Below are positions 1-6,879 of a DNA stretch of 15,193 nucleotides, one piece after another. The stretch is from assembly GCA_038227745.1 (NCBI GenBank), contig JBBRPS010000156.1, positions 1-15,193 of the forward strand, read 5' to 3'. The notes under the pieces are model-generated. The model worked only from the letters and a program-made list of their open reading frames with translations. It ran no database searches and was not told the DNA's origin. This DNA comes from DASPXY01 sp038227745. Its GTDB lineage: Bacteria > Planctomycetota > Planctomycetia > Gemmatales > Gemmataceae. The translations under genes were made by a program, and so were the position numbers. Each line of letters starts with the position of its first letter. Position 1 is the stretch's first letter.

Positions 1-128
1 GCTTCGGGCTCGAACGCGGTCAGCGTCGGATCGCACAGTTCATCATACGTCGCCCAGTCCGCGGCCGCGATGCAGTTCAGCAGCCGCTCGTTCAGCCGCA
101 GCAATTCCTCGGTAACCGGATCGCTCAT
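1..128 (-). CDS. SnoaL-like / DUF4440 / CaMKII-association-domain type protein, 5' part only
   Basis: The first 42 codons of a minus-strand gene are present; the rest lies beyond the left edge. The ATG is at 128-126, and GAGG lies about 8 nt upstream, which supports this start. The peptide begins MSDPVTEELLRLNERLLNCI and continues with ADWATYDELCDPTLTAFEPE. A helix followed by 'DW..Y..L.DP.LT.FEPE' is how the cone-shaped NTF2-like fold of SnoaL, DUF4440 and CaMKII-association-domain proteins starts. Members of that superfamily bind or turn over small molecules or form oligomers, and the substrate cannot be told from this fragment. It is divergent from the thioredoxin-like gene at 321. The family call rests on the N-terminus only. 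Confidence 0.7.
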   Translation of the reverse strand, partial: MSDPVTEELLRLNERLLNCIAAADWATYDELCDPTLTAFEPE

Positions 129-164
129 GTCTGTATCCTCAACGGAAAGATCCACGTCCGGGCT

Positions 165-221
165 GTGGGTCAGGACTCCGATCCTGACAGGTCCATGTCG
201 GAGATCGGAGTCCTGACCCAC
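165..221. repeat. 19-bp inverted repeat, GTGGGTCAGGA hairpin family, copy 1
   Basis: Positions 165-183 and 203-221 are perfect reverse complements with a 19-nt loop. The outer 11 bp (GTGGGTCAGGA and its complement) are the same as in the hairpin at 2835-2878, while the inner stem differs. It lies between two divergent genes, about 40 nt upstream of the first and 100 nt upstream of the second, so it could sit in either 5' leader or act at the DNA level. No T-tract follows on either strand, so a simple intrinsic terminator is unlikely. Confidence 0.85.
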
Positions 222-320
222 AAGCGGGAAACCCTCACCAGCCATTTTGTCGGCCCGGCATAAAATAGCGAGAGCGGAGCGTCGAGACGAGAGCCGTTTT
301 CTCTCCGGGCGGAGGTCAAA

Positions 321-1187
321 GTGAGCGCGTCCAGTTCTCCCTGGGTCGTCAACGTCGAGCAAGCGGACTTCGAGCGCGAGGTGATCGAGCGCTCGCGCGA
401 GCGGCCCGTGGTGGTCGATTTCTGGGCGCCGTGGTGTGCCCCGTGCCGGGCGCTGGCGCCGATCCTGGAGAAACTCGTCGGCCAGCGCGGCGGCGACGTC
501 GTGCTCGCCAAGGTCAACATCGATGAGGCCCCGGAACTCGCCCAGCGCTTCCGGGTGGCGTCGATCCCGCTCGTGATCGCCTTCCGCGACGGCGCGCCCG
601 TGCTCGAATTCGAGGGCGTGCTGCCCGAACCGCAACTCGTGACCTTCCTCGACCGCCTGGCCCCGACCCAGGAGGAGAAGTCGCTGCGCCAGGCCGCCGC
701 CCTGGAGTTGACCGACCCCACCCAGGCGGAGCGGCTCTACCAGGAGGCGCTCGCTCAGGACCGCGGCCTTGACGCGGCCCGTGTCGGCCTGGTCCGGGTA
801 CTGATGGCGCAGGGCAAGGACGACGAGGCCGCCGAGCAGCTCGCCGAGGCCGGCACGGTCGGCGAGGCCGGGGCGGAGGCTGAACGCCTCAACGGCGTCC
901 TCACCCTGCGCCGCCTGGCGCGGTCGTTCGGCGACGAGGCCGCAGCGCGGCAGCGCCTGGCCGCTGACCCCGGGAACGGCCCGGCGCGCTACGAACTGGG
1001 CTGCGTCCTGGCCGCGGCGGGGAAGTACGAGGAGGCGCTGGCGACGCTGCTGTCGGCCGCCGAGCGCGACCCGAAGCTGGCGTCGGGCAAGGTCCGCGAG
1101 GCGATGGTACAGGTCTTCAACGTCGTCGGCCCGCGCAGCCCCCTCGCCGACGACTACCGCAACCGCCTCACCACTCTCCTGTACTGA
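321..1187 (+). CDS. Thioredoxin-TPR protein (CnoX/YbbN-like co-chaperone)
   Basis: This 288-residue protein has a thioredoxin fold at about residues 8-112 and tetratricopeptide-like helices to the end. The active site W38-C39-A40-P41-C42 is intact, with the cis-proline motif S81-I82-P83. No signal peptide is seen, so it is probably cytoplasmic. Thioredoxin fused to TPR repeats, at just under 300 residues, matches CnoX/YbbN, which hold unfolding proteins and guard cysteines during oxidative stress. E. coli YbbN has lost the first active-site cysteine, whereas this one keeps both, so redox activity as well as holdase function is likely. The GTG start at 321 is fixed by GGAGG at 311-315, 5 nt upstream. 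A weak -10-like TAAAAT is at 261-266 without a good -35. It appears monocistronic: the next gene is convergent. Confidence 0.88.
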   Translation: MSASSSPWVVNVEQADFEREVIERSRERPVVVDFWAPWCAPCRALAPILEKLVGQRGGDVVLAKVNIDEAPELAQRFRVASIPLVIAFRDGAPVLEFEGVLPEPQLVTFLDRLAPTQEEKSLRQAAALELTDPTQAERLYQEALAQDRGLDAARVGLVRVLMAQGKDDEAAEQLAEAGTVGEAGAEAERLNGVLTLRRLARSFGDEAAARQRLAADPGNGPARYELGCVLAAAGKYEEALATLLSAAERDPKLASGKVREAMVQVFNVVGPRSPLADDYRNRLTTLLY

Positions 1188-1228
1188 TTCGCTCACCGGG
1201 GTCCTGTTATACTCGACGCGGGGCAAGT

Positions 1229-1286
1229 TGACACAAGCCCGACGCGCCAGCGAGGGATCCCTCGCTGGCGCGTCGGGCTTGTGTCA
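1229..1286. repeat. Perfect 58-bp palindrome, AGCCCGA hairpin family, copy A
   Basis: Positions 1229-1257 are the exact reverse complement of 1258-1286, with no spacer. The palindrome is centred on GGATCC. It lies between convergent genes, 41 nt after the thioredoxin-TPR stop and 57 nt after the DUF1501 stop, where a bidirectional transcript-end structure would sit, but no U-tract follows on either strand. An extended -10-like TGTTATACT at 1205-1213 lies just before it on the plus strand. Related copies are at 12892-12952 and 15116-15160. Confidence 0.95.
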
Positions 1287-1343
1287 GTTCATCCCGCGTG
1301 CCGTATAAGCGGGCCGTTCGGACGCTGCCCCGGACCTCCCCGG

Positions 1344-2813
1344 TCATGCCATGATCTGGCGGATCGGCGTGCCGTGGTCGATCGCCAGGCGCTGCCGGCC
1401 CGGGACGTCCAGGCGGCGCGAGTCGAGGCCGAGAAGGTGCAGGATCGTCGCATGGACGTCGGTCACGTAATGCCGATCCTCGACGGCGTGGAAGCCGATC
1501 TCGTCGGTCGCCCCGTGGACCACGCCGCCCTTGACGCCGCCGCCAGCCAGCCAGACGGAGAAGCCGTAGATGTGGTGGTCGCGGCCGGTCGATCCCTGCG
1601 ACCCGGGCGTCCGCCCGAACTCGGTGCCGAAGACCACGAGCGTGTCGTCCAGCAGCCCACGCCGCTTCAGGTCCGCCAGCAGCCCCGCGATCGGCTTATC
1701 GACCTGCCGGCAGTTGCGCTGGTGGTTGTCGCGCAGGCCGCCGTGCGCGTCCCACACGCCCGCCCCACCGGCCCCGTGCTGGATTTGCACGAAGCGCACG
1801 CCGCGCTCCACCAGCCGCCGCGCCGCCAGGAGCTGCATGCCGAAGTCGCGCGTCGCCGTGTCGTCGAGTCCGTACAGCCGCCGCGTCGTCTCCGTCTCGG
1901 CGTTGAAGTTCAGCACGTCCGGCAGCGAGCGCTGCATGCGGAACGCCAGCTCATAGGACTGGATGCGCGCCGTCAGCGCCGGGTCATCGGGGTACTCCAC
2001 GCCGCGCAGGCGGTTGAGGCGGCCCACGAGGTCGAAGCCGACACGCTGCTCGGCGCCGGTCACGTCGCCCTCCGGCCTGCCGTACTCGAGCGGGCGGGCG
2101 GGGTTGATCGCCAGCGGCACCGCGTCGTGCGCCGGGCCGAGGTAATGGCCGTCGCGGGCGTTCCAGTACTCGCGCCGCCCCATCGAGACGAACTGCGGCA
2201 GGTTGTCGTTGAGCGAGCCGAGACCGTAGTGGGCCCACGCCCCGAGCGTCGGGTACTCGCCGTCGAGCATGTGGCGGCCGGAGTGGAACTGCGTCTGGGC
2301 GCCGTGGTTGTCGTCGGTGGTGTACATGGAGCGGACGAAGGCGATGTCGTCCACGCAGGTGGCGAGGTGCGGCCACCAGTCGCTGACCTCAACGCCCGCC
2401 TGGCCATGCTTCTTGAAGCCGACCTGGAGCGGCAGGAGGCGGTTGCGCTGCTGGCCGTTGGCGTCGTTGACGACCACGACGCGGGCCAGGCGCAGGCGCT
2501 CGGGGTCCTGGACGTGGCGGAACGGCGACTCGGCGATGGTCAGGCCGGCGTAGCGGTTGAGCAGCGGCTTGGGGTCGAAGGTCTCCATGTGGCTGACGCC
2601 GCCGTTCATGAACAGCCAGATCACGCTCTTCGCCTTCGGCGGGAAGTGCGGCCGGCCGTCGGGCGGCGACCAGCGGTGCCCCTCGGAAGCGTGGCCGTCG
2701 CGGTGGAGCATGGCGGCGAGCGCCAGGCCGGTGAAGCCCATGCCCAGGTCGGCAAGGAAAGCCCGGCGGTGGATGCTGCGGCGCGGTTGGCGGGGCGCGG
2801 GAGAAGGTTGCAT
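1344..2813 (-). CDS. DUF1501 protein with Tat signal (alkaline-phosphatase/sulfatase-like fold)
   Basis: This is a 489-residue protein of the DUF1501 family, very abundant in planctomycetes and distantly related to the alkaline phosphatase/sulfatase superfamily. The N-terminus has a twin-arginine signal (R16-R17, HRRAFLADLG, then a hydrophobic stretch and A-rich region to about residue 42), so it should be exported folded. Family motifs visible are WLFMNGGVSHMETFDPKP near 66-83, TEFGRTP at 397-403, RDHH at 411-414 and DVHATILHLLGLD at 452-464, the last three probably near a metal site. Substrate is unknown; polysaccharide or sulfated-compound breakdown is often suggested. The start at 2813 is preferred to an in-frame ATG at 2870 because GAAGGAG lies 7 nt upstream and the upstream codons fall inside an inverted repeat. 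It is the last gene of an operon with the DUF1549/DUF1553 gene. Confidence 0.93.
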   Translation of the reverse strand: MQPSPAPRQPRRSIHRRAFLADLGMGFTGLALAAMLHRDGHASEGHRWSPPDGRPHFPPKAKSVIWLFMNGGVSHMETFDPKPLLNRYAGLTIAESPFRHVQDPERLRLARVVVVNDANGQQRNRLLPLQVGFKKHGQAGVEVSDWWPHLATCVDDIAFVRSMYTTDDNHGAQTQFHSGRHMLDGEYPTLGAWAHYGLGSLNDNLPQFVSMGRREYWNARDGHYLGPAHDAVPLAINPARPLEYGRPEGDVTGAEQRVGFDLVGRLNRLRGVEYPDDPALTARIQSYELAFRMQRSLPDVLNFNAETETTRRLYGLDDTATRDFGMQLLAARRLVERGVRFVQIQHGAGGAGVWDAHGGLRDNHQRNCRQVDKPIAGLLADLKRRGLLDDTLVVFGTEFGRTPGSQGSTGRDHHIYGFSVWLAGGGVKGGVVHGATDEIGFHAVEDRHYVTDVHATILHLLGLDSRRLDVPGRQRLAIDHGTPIRQIMA

Positions 2814-2834
2814 ATCCAGACTCCTTCGCAGGGA

Positions 2835-2878
2835 CTGGCTTCGTGGGTCAGGATTGGAATCCTGACCCACGAAGCCAG
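2835..2878. repeat. 21-bp near-perfect palindrome, GTGGGTCAGGA hairpin family, copy 2
   Basis: Positions 2835-2855 and 2858-2878 are exact reverse complements separated by 2 nt. The core GTGGGTCAGGA matches the hairpin at 165-221; the bases next to it differ on both arms in a compensating way. It sits inside the minus-strand operon, directly upstream of the ribosome-binding site of the DUF1501 gene, where an RNA stem could affect mRNA processing, stability or translation of that gene. Confidence 0.9.
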
Positions 2879-2882
2879 CCCC

Positions 2883-2900
2883 TCAGCGGATCGTCATGAA
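2883..2900 (-). other. 18-bp repeat of the 3' end of the DUF1549/DUF1553 gene
   Basis: On the minus strand this reads TTCATGACGATCCGCTGA, and the last 18 nt of the DUF1549/DUF1553 gene (3271-3288) read TTCATCACGATCCGCTGA: 17 of 18 identical, same orientation, same codon frame (F-M-T-I-R-stop against F-I-T-I-R-stop). The two copies bracket the 70-residue gene. It may be a remnant of the end of a second such gene or a scar of an insertion or duplication. The upstream codons are not clearly like the family, so the relic, if real, is very short. Confidence 0.45.
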
Positions 2901-2921
2901 ACAGCGTAGGGCTTGAGCGCG

Positions 2922-3134
2922 TCAGGGTTGAACGGGCGTGGGGGGCTCACGGGGGATGTACCTGGTCAGGTCGGTGTAGGGGATGCCGGCTCGGTCCAGG
3001 GCCTTCACGTGATCGTCCTTGACCACCCTCTTGAAGTCGGGCAGCCCCACGCGCGTTCGGGGCACCTCCCCCAGGGCGGCTACTGCTCGGGTGTATTCCT
3101 CCCTGCTGGGGAACTGAATAACGTGGATTGGCAT
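2922..3134 (-). CDS. Small conserved-looking protein, 70 residues, function unknown
   Basis: The reading frame starts MPIHVIQFPSREEYTRAVAA and continues with VPRTRVGLPDFKRVVKDDHVKA and AGIPYTDLTRYIP. It has no signal peptide, membrane segment or cysteines. The alternation of beta-like (IHVIQF) and helical segments looks like a small compact alpha/beta domain. The ATG at 3134 has AGGGAG about 9 nt upstream. It lies between the DUF1549/DUF1553 gene (136 nt upstream) and the DUF1501 gene (108 nt downstream) on the same strand, a position where planctomycete operons usually have the two larger genes adjacent. I do not recognise a named family. The normal codon pattern and good ribosome site argue that it is real. 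Confidence 0.7.
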   Translation of the reverse strand: MPIHVIQFPSREEYTRAVAALGEVPRTRVGLPDFKRVVKDDHVKALDRAGIPYTDLTRYIPREPPTPVQP

Positions 3135-3270
3135 GGTTGTATTCTCCCTGGAACAGGGTTGACCTCTGCCGAATATCGCCGCAGCCGACCGTCCAGGTGA
3201 TCTTACGTCTTTGCCGCGTTGCCCACCAGAATAAGCTGACCGCCGTTCTGCGCTGGGGCTACCCGCGCCG

Positions 3271-5907
3271 TCAGCGGATCGTGATGAAGTCGTTGTGGTT
3301 CAGCAGGGCGTGGATCAGATGGCCGCGGGCGCGGCGCACGGCGTCGGGGCGGTCCGGCGTCAGCGCGCGCCACTGTCGCAGCGCCTCCGCGCACGCGGCC
3401 AGTTCCTCGGCGGTCGGCGTCGCGGCCAGGACCGCCTCGAAGGCGGCGCGGATGAACTCGGCGTCGGTCGCCTGGCCGAGCTTCTGCTGCAAGCCATCGT
3501 TGATCTTCCCCGCCATTGCCAGGGCGAGCTTGCTGTTCGACAGTGCCAGCGCCTGCTGCGGCACGATGCTCGTCGAACGGCGGTAGCACTCGCGGATCGC
3601 GGCGTCGTCGAACGTGCTCAGGAAGCGGTTCTGGTCGTTGTGCGAATGGACGAAGTACAGGCTACGGCGGCGCGAGCCCTCGTCCTGCACCGGGACCGAC
3701 GGCCCGCCGAGTTTCGGATCCAGCTCGCCGGCCAGTGACAGGAGGCTGTCACGGAGAACCTGGGCCTCCATCCGCGCCGGGTTCATGCGCCAGTAAAGGT
3801 GGTTCTCCGGGTCGATCTCGCGGTTCTTCGGGGCGGCCCCGGCGCTCGAGGAGGACAGCCGATACGCGCTCGACGTCACCAGCAGCCGGTGCAGGCGCTT
3901 CGTGCTCCAACCGTTCTCCATGAACTCGACCGCAAGCCAGTCCAGCAGGGCGGGGTGCAACGGCGCGCTGCCCTTGCGGCCGAAATCGAAGACCGTCTCG
4001 ACCAGGGGCCGGCCGAAATGGCGCGCCCAGACGTGGTTGACCGCGACGCGCGCCGTGAGCGGGTTACGGCGGTCGGTGGTCCAGCGGGCGAGGGCGCTGC
4101 GGCGACCGCTGCTCGTCTTCGGGAAGGGGCGGTTGCGCGACGCCTCGGTCTCCAGGTTCGACTCCGGCGTCTTCAGCGCCCCGCGCAGTGGCGTGTATTG
4201 CTCACCGGGCTTCTCCAGCGCCTTGCGGGCGGCGACGAGAGCGGCCTGCGCGGCGACACGCTTCTTCTCCGCCGCGGCCTTCTTGCCCGCCGGGAGGGCG
4301 GCCACTTCCGACTCGGCGCGCGCCAGGTCTTCCTCGGCCTTCGCCGCGCCGGCGCGGCGCTCGGCAAGCGCGGCGTCGCGGGCGAGCTTCACGATTGCTG
4401 CAACGTGGCCGTCCCGGGCCTTTGCCCGGTCCGCGGCCGCCCGCGCCCGGAGTGCCGCGGTCTGCGCCGCCGCGGTTGCCAGCATTTTCTCCGCGAGCGC
4501 CCTGGCCGCCGTGGTCGCGTCGCTCGTCATCTTGCCCGAGCGCTGCAGCAGTTCCGCCGCGGCCTGGCGTTTCTTCTCCTCGGCGCGGATGAAGTTCTCC
4601 AGCACGAGCGGACGCAGGCCGGGGTTATGGGCCTGCGGCGGCAGGCTGACGGGCTGGATGTCGAGTTTCGCCCAGGTGAGCGGCCGCGGCAGGCCGGGGG
4701 CGATCGCACGATCCTTCTTCGGATTGCGGTCGTCGCCGCGGATGAAGAGGTAGGTCGGGGCATCGAGGTTGGCGTCGAACACCCGCGGGATGCCGTCCTT
4801 CGCGTAGTCGGTCTCTCCCGGCACCTGCTCCAGGCGGATCTGGTACGGCTCGAAGAAGGCGCGGAAGCGGTAGTAATCGGCCTGGGGGAAGGGATCGTAC
4901 TTGTGGTCGTGGCAGCGGGCGCAGTTCAGCGTCAGGCCGAGGAACGCCTTGGAGGTGTGCTCGACCGTCTCGTCCAGCCAGGTGGTGCGGTTGAAGAGGA
5001 AGTAGTGGCGGGCGAGGAAGCCGGTGGCGCGGAGGCGGTCGAGGTCGTCGGGGTAGAGCTCGTCGGCGGCGAGCATCTCGCGGACCATCTGGTCATAGCC
5101 CTTGTCGGCGTTGAGCGCTTCAATGATCCAGTCGCGCCAGTGCCACATGTGCTTCTGGCTGTTGCGTACCTCCTGGCCGAGGCCCCACCAGTCGCTGTAG
5201 CGCCAGACGTCCATCCAGTGCCGCCCCCAGCGCTCGCCGTAACGCGGGTCGGCCAGCAGCCGGTCCACGACTTTCTCGTAAGCGTCCGGGGCCGTGTCCG
5301 CGAGGAAAGCGGCCTGCTCCTCGCGGCCCGGCGGCAAACCGATGAGGTCGAGGTAAACGCGACGGAGCAGCAGGCGGCGGTCGGCGGGAGGCTGCGGTGT
5401 CAGGCCGCGCTTCTCCCACTCGGCGGCCAGGAAGGCATCGACGGGGTTGCCGGACGCGCCGCGCTTCAGCGCGGGGAGGGACGGGCGGACGGGCGGACGG
5501 AAGGCCCAGTGGTCGCGCGGGTCGGCCTCGGGCTTCTCGTCGGCCGGCCCCCTCGCCCCCTGGTCGATCCAGCGTTTCAGGAGCGCGACCTGCTGCTCGC
5601 TGAACGGCTCTCCTTCGCCGGCGGGGGGCATACGGCGGGCCTTGCCGCGGCCGAGGACGCGGTCGAGGATCGGGCTCCTGCCGCTCTGCCCGGACACGAG
5701 GACCGGGCCGTGGTCGCCGCCCTCGAGCATGGACTTGACAGTGTCCAGGCGCAGGCCGCTCTTCTGCTGCAGGGCGCCGTGGCAGGCGAAGCACTTCTCC
5801 GCCAGCACGGGCTTGACGTGGCGCAGGTAGTCGGCCGCCTCGTCCGCCCGGAGCGCGGCAGGGGTGAGGAAGAGGGCCGCGGCAACGATCGGGAGAGAAG
5901 GCCGCAT
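3271..5907 (-). CDS. PSD1-type protein: cytochrome-c-like, DUF1549 and DUF1553 domains
   Basis: This 878-residue secreted protein has a Sec signal peptide (residues 1-21, cleaving near A-L-R-A-D). A cytochrome-c-like (PSC1) domain follows, with heme motif C39-F-A-C42-H43 and a likely axial Met in MPP at 93-95. DUF1549 spans about 155-360 and contains a second CxxCH, C329-A-R-C332-H333 in NCARCHDHKYDPF. A long Ala/Lys/Glu-rich, probably coiled-coil stretch occupies about 440-568. DUF1553 runs from about 605 to 860, with motifs NPLTARVAVNHVWARHFGRP and STSIVPQQALALSNS, and the protein ends NHNDFITIR. The biochemical role of the family is not established; it is usually paired with DUF1501, as here. 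The start at 5907 has only a weak ribosome site but immediately precedes the signal peptide. It is the first gene of the minus-strand operon. Confidence 0.93.
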   Translation of the reverse strand: MRPSLPIVAAALFLTPAALRADEAADYLRHVKPVLAEKCFACHGALQQKSGLRLDTVKSMLEGGDHGPVLVSGQSGRSPILDRVLGRGKARRMPPAGEGEPFSEQQVALLKRWIDQGARGPADEKPEADPRDHWAFRPPVRPSLPALKRGASGNPVDAFLAAEWEKRGLTPQPPADRRLLLRRVYLDLIGLPPGREEQAAFLADTAPDAYEKVVDRLLADPRYGERWGRHWMDVWRYSDWWGLGQEVRNSQKHMWHWRDWIIEALNADKGYDQMVREMLAADELYPDDLDRLRATGFLARHYFLFNRTTWLDETVEHTSKAFLGLTLNCARCHDHKYDPFPQADYYRFRAFFEPYQIRLEQVPGETDYAKDGIPRVFDANLDAPTYLFIRGDDRNPKKDRAIAPGLPRPLTWAKLDIQPVSLPPQAHNPGLRPLVLENFIRAEEKKRQAAAELLQRSGKMTSDATTAARALAEKMLATAAAQTAALRARAAADRAKARDGHVAAIVKLARDAALAERRAGAAKAEEDLARAESEVAALPAGKKAAAEKKRVAAQAALVAARKALEKPGEQYTPLRGALKTPESNLETEASRNRPFPKTSSGRRSALARWTTDRRNPLTARVAVNHVWARHFGRPLVETVFDFGRKGSAPLHPALLDWLAVEFMENGWSTKRLHRLLVTSSAYRLSSSSAGAAPKNREIDPENHLYWRMNPARMEAQVLRDSLLSLAGELDPKLGGPSVPVQDEGSRRRSLYFVHSHNDQNRFLSTFDDAAIRECYRRSTSIVPQQALALSNSKLALAMAGKINDGLQQKLGQATDAEFIRAAFEAVLAATPTAEELAACAEALRQWRALTPDRPDAVRRARGHLIHALLNHNDFITIR

Positions 5908-5991
5908 GGTCAGGTTTCCAGCCGGCGGGAGGTCGCGGGGCGCCGGAGACTCAAGGAATGCAGGACATCGAGGCAGGGCAGTCAGAAGTTT

Positions 5992-6020
5992 ATCCTAACC
6001 GTCATGACGTGCCGTCGCAA
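5992..6020 (-). promoter_or_regulatory. Candidate sigma-70 promoter for the DUF1549/DUF1553 operon
   Basis: Read on the minus strand: TTGCGA (6020-6015), a 17-nt spacer, then TAGGAT (5997-5992). Each hexamer matches 4 of 6 consensus bases. The -10 lies about 85 nt upstream of the ATG at 5907. The -35 overlaps the base of the inverted repeat at 6018-6049. Predicted by eye only. Confidence 0.4.
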
Positions 6021-6049
6021 CGAAAATCCCCACCCTGCGGGTTTCGTTG
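6018..6049. repeat. 8-bp inverted repeat with inner stem, upstream of the operon
   Basis: CAACGAAA at 6018-6025 pairs with TTTCGTTG at 6042-6049, and ACCC/GGGT pair inside (6032-6035 with 6039-6042, overlapping by one base). The dyad overlaps the proposed -35 of the minus-strand operon and could be an operator. It could equally be another dispersed intergenic hairpin. No second copy occurs in the window. Confidence 0.5.
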
Positions 6050-6086
6050 TGCATTGTGCCCGCCTGGGCATTTTGACGAATGGCGA

Positions 6087-6118
6087 GGCGAACGGCCGGC
6101 TTACGCCGGCCGTTCGCC
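6087..6118. repeat. 14-bp hairpin, GCCGGC-TNAC-GCCGGC repeat family, copy 1
   Basis: Positions 6087-6100 and 6105-6118 are perfect reverse complements around a TTAC loop. It lies 22 nt after the stop of the minus-strand gene at 6141-6479, where a terminator stem would be expected, but no T-tract follows. The right part (6095-6120) is 25/26 identical to 11890-11915, so this is a dispersed repeat that may also serve as a transcript-end stem. Confidence 0.85.
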
Positions 6119-6140
6119 AGGAGTGAGATTCGGCCGGACG

Positions 6141-6479
6141 TCACGGCTCTTCCCAGAAGATGGTACGGCAGCGCCGGCACTGGCCGAGGAGGTAATCGAT
6201 CTTGCTCCCGGACAGAAACGTGAAGGTGCATTTCTCAAGGATGGGCAAGGCGTCACCGCAGCTGCAGGTGCGGTCGCGCGAACGGCCCATGCCGAACAGC
6301 CCCTTCCAGGCGCCGAAGTTGAACACGCCGCTCCCCTCCTCCGCCCCGGTGAGGAACGAGCTCATGCGGCACCAGCGGACGTCCGGGGCGGACTGGAAGC
6401 CCAGCATCCAGCACGCCTCGACGATCGGGTAAGGCGGTGCGTCACAAGCGATGTCAATCGGCCCGAACTGGCTGGACAT
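6141..6479 (-). CDS. Conserved-looking cysteine-rich protein, 112 residues, possible zinc ribbon
   Basis: The protein begins MSSQFGPIDIACDAPPYPIV and has no signal peptide or membrane segment. It contains C72-S-C74-G and, near the end, C101-R-R-C104, a spacing that fits a zinc-ribbon-like site made from two knuckles, plus C12, C23, C37 and C84. The aromatic-rich segment WCRMSSFL and the motif FNFGAWKGLFG suggest a folded domain before the knuckles. GGGGAGG lies 7 nt upstream of the ATG, which fixes the start. It lies downstream of the PAP2 gene on the same strand after 400 nt, so it is probably transcribed separately. Function is unknown; metal, nucleic-acid or protein binding would fit. I do not recognise a named family. 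Confidence 0.75.
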   Translation of the reverse strand: MSSQFGPIDIACDAPPYPIVEACWMLGFQSAPDVRWCRMSSFLTGAEEGSGVFNFGAWKGLFGMGRSRDRTCSCGDALPILEKCTFTFLSGSKIDYLLGQCRRCRTIFWEEP

Positions 6480-6879
6480 GGATTATCCTCCCCTCGCCCC
6501 GCGGCGCTGCTTGCCCTCGAGGCCCCGCTCCCATCTCGATCGGAGAGAAGGCGCCCCGGTAGTCGTCATACCTTTAATGCGAGCAATTTCCGTACCACAA
6601 GCAATCCCGGCGACCACTTCCGCGCCGGACGTCCCCCGCCGCGGGCCGGCCCGCAGTGACCCCTCGCCAGGTCTTCCCGGGATACAATATCCGTGAGGCC
6701 CCCGGGAACGGCACCTCCCCCCACCTCGCCGGGTGAGAGCGGCGCCGCACTTCGGACCGCTGTTATCCCCGGGCCCGCCCGGGAACACCCCGCCGACATT
6801 CGCCCAAAGAAGGTGTCTCATGGCGAAAGAAGACATGGACCTGCGCGATGGATCCGGCGCGGAGCACAAGATTGGTTTT
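6480..6879. other. 400-base intergenic stretch, no convincing gene
   Basis: The minus strand here must hold the promoter of the gene ending at 6141; I see no clear hexamers, only an AT-richer patch at about 6568-6602. On the plus strand, TACAAT at 6683-6688 resembles a -10 but lacks a -35. An ATG at 6820 has AAAGAAGG about 7 nt upstream and encodes MAKEDMDLRDGSGAEHKIGF, but its frame then runs antisense through the PAP2 gene and loses all sign of coding. CCCGGGAAC occurs twice (6701-6709 and 6778-6786). The open frame on the minus strand at 6483-6869 is Gly/Arg low complexity and not credible. Confidence 0.5.

Noticed and set aside
2814..2870. Upstream ATG (2870) for the DUF1501 gene
   Set aside because: The extra 19 codons lie in an inverted repeat, and the ATG at 2813 has a strong ribosome site and a proper Tat signal.
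1281..2909. Long plus-strand open frame (542 codons) opposite the DUF1501 gene
   Set aside because: It is antisense to a clear family member, and its Val/Arg/Ala/Gln-rich product has no motifs; such shadows are expected at this GC content.
3799..6126. 775-codon plus-strand frame opposite the DUF1549/DUF1553 gene
   Set aside because: Fully antisense to a gene with heme and family motifs; biased composition and no domain.
6483..6869. 128-codon minus-strand frame between PAP2 and the cysteine-rich gene
   Set aside because: Gly/Arg low complexity, no ribosome site and no recognisable motif.
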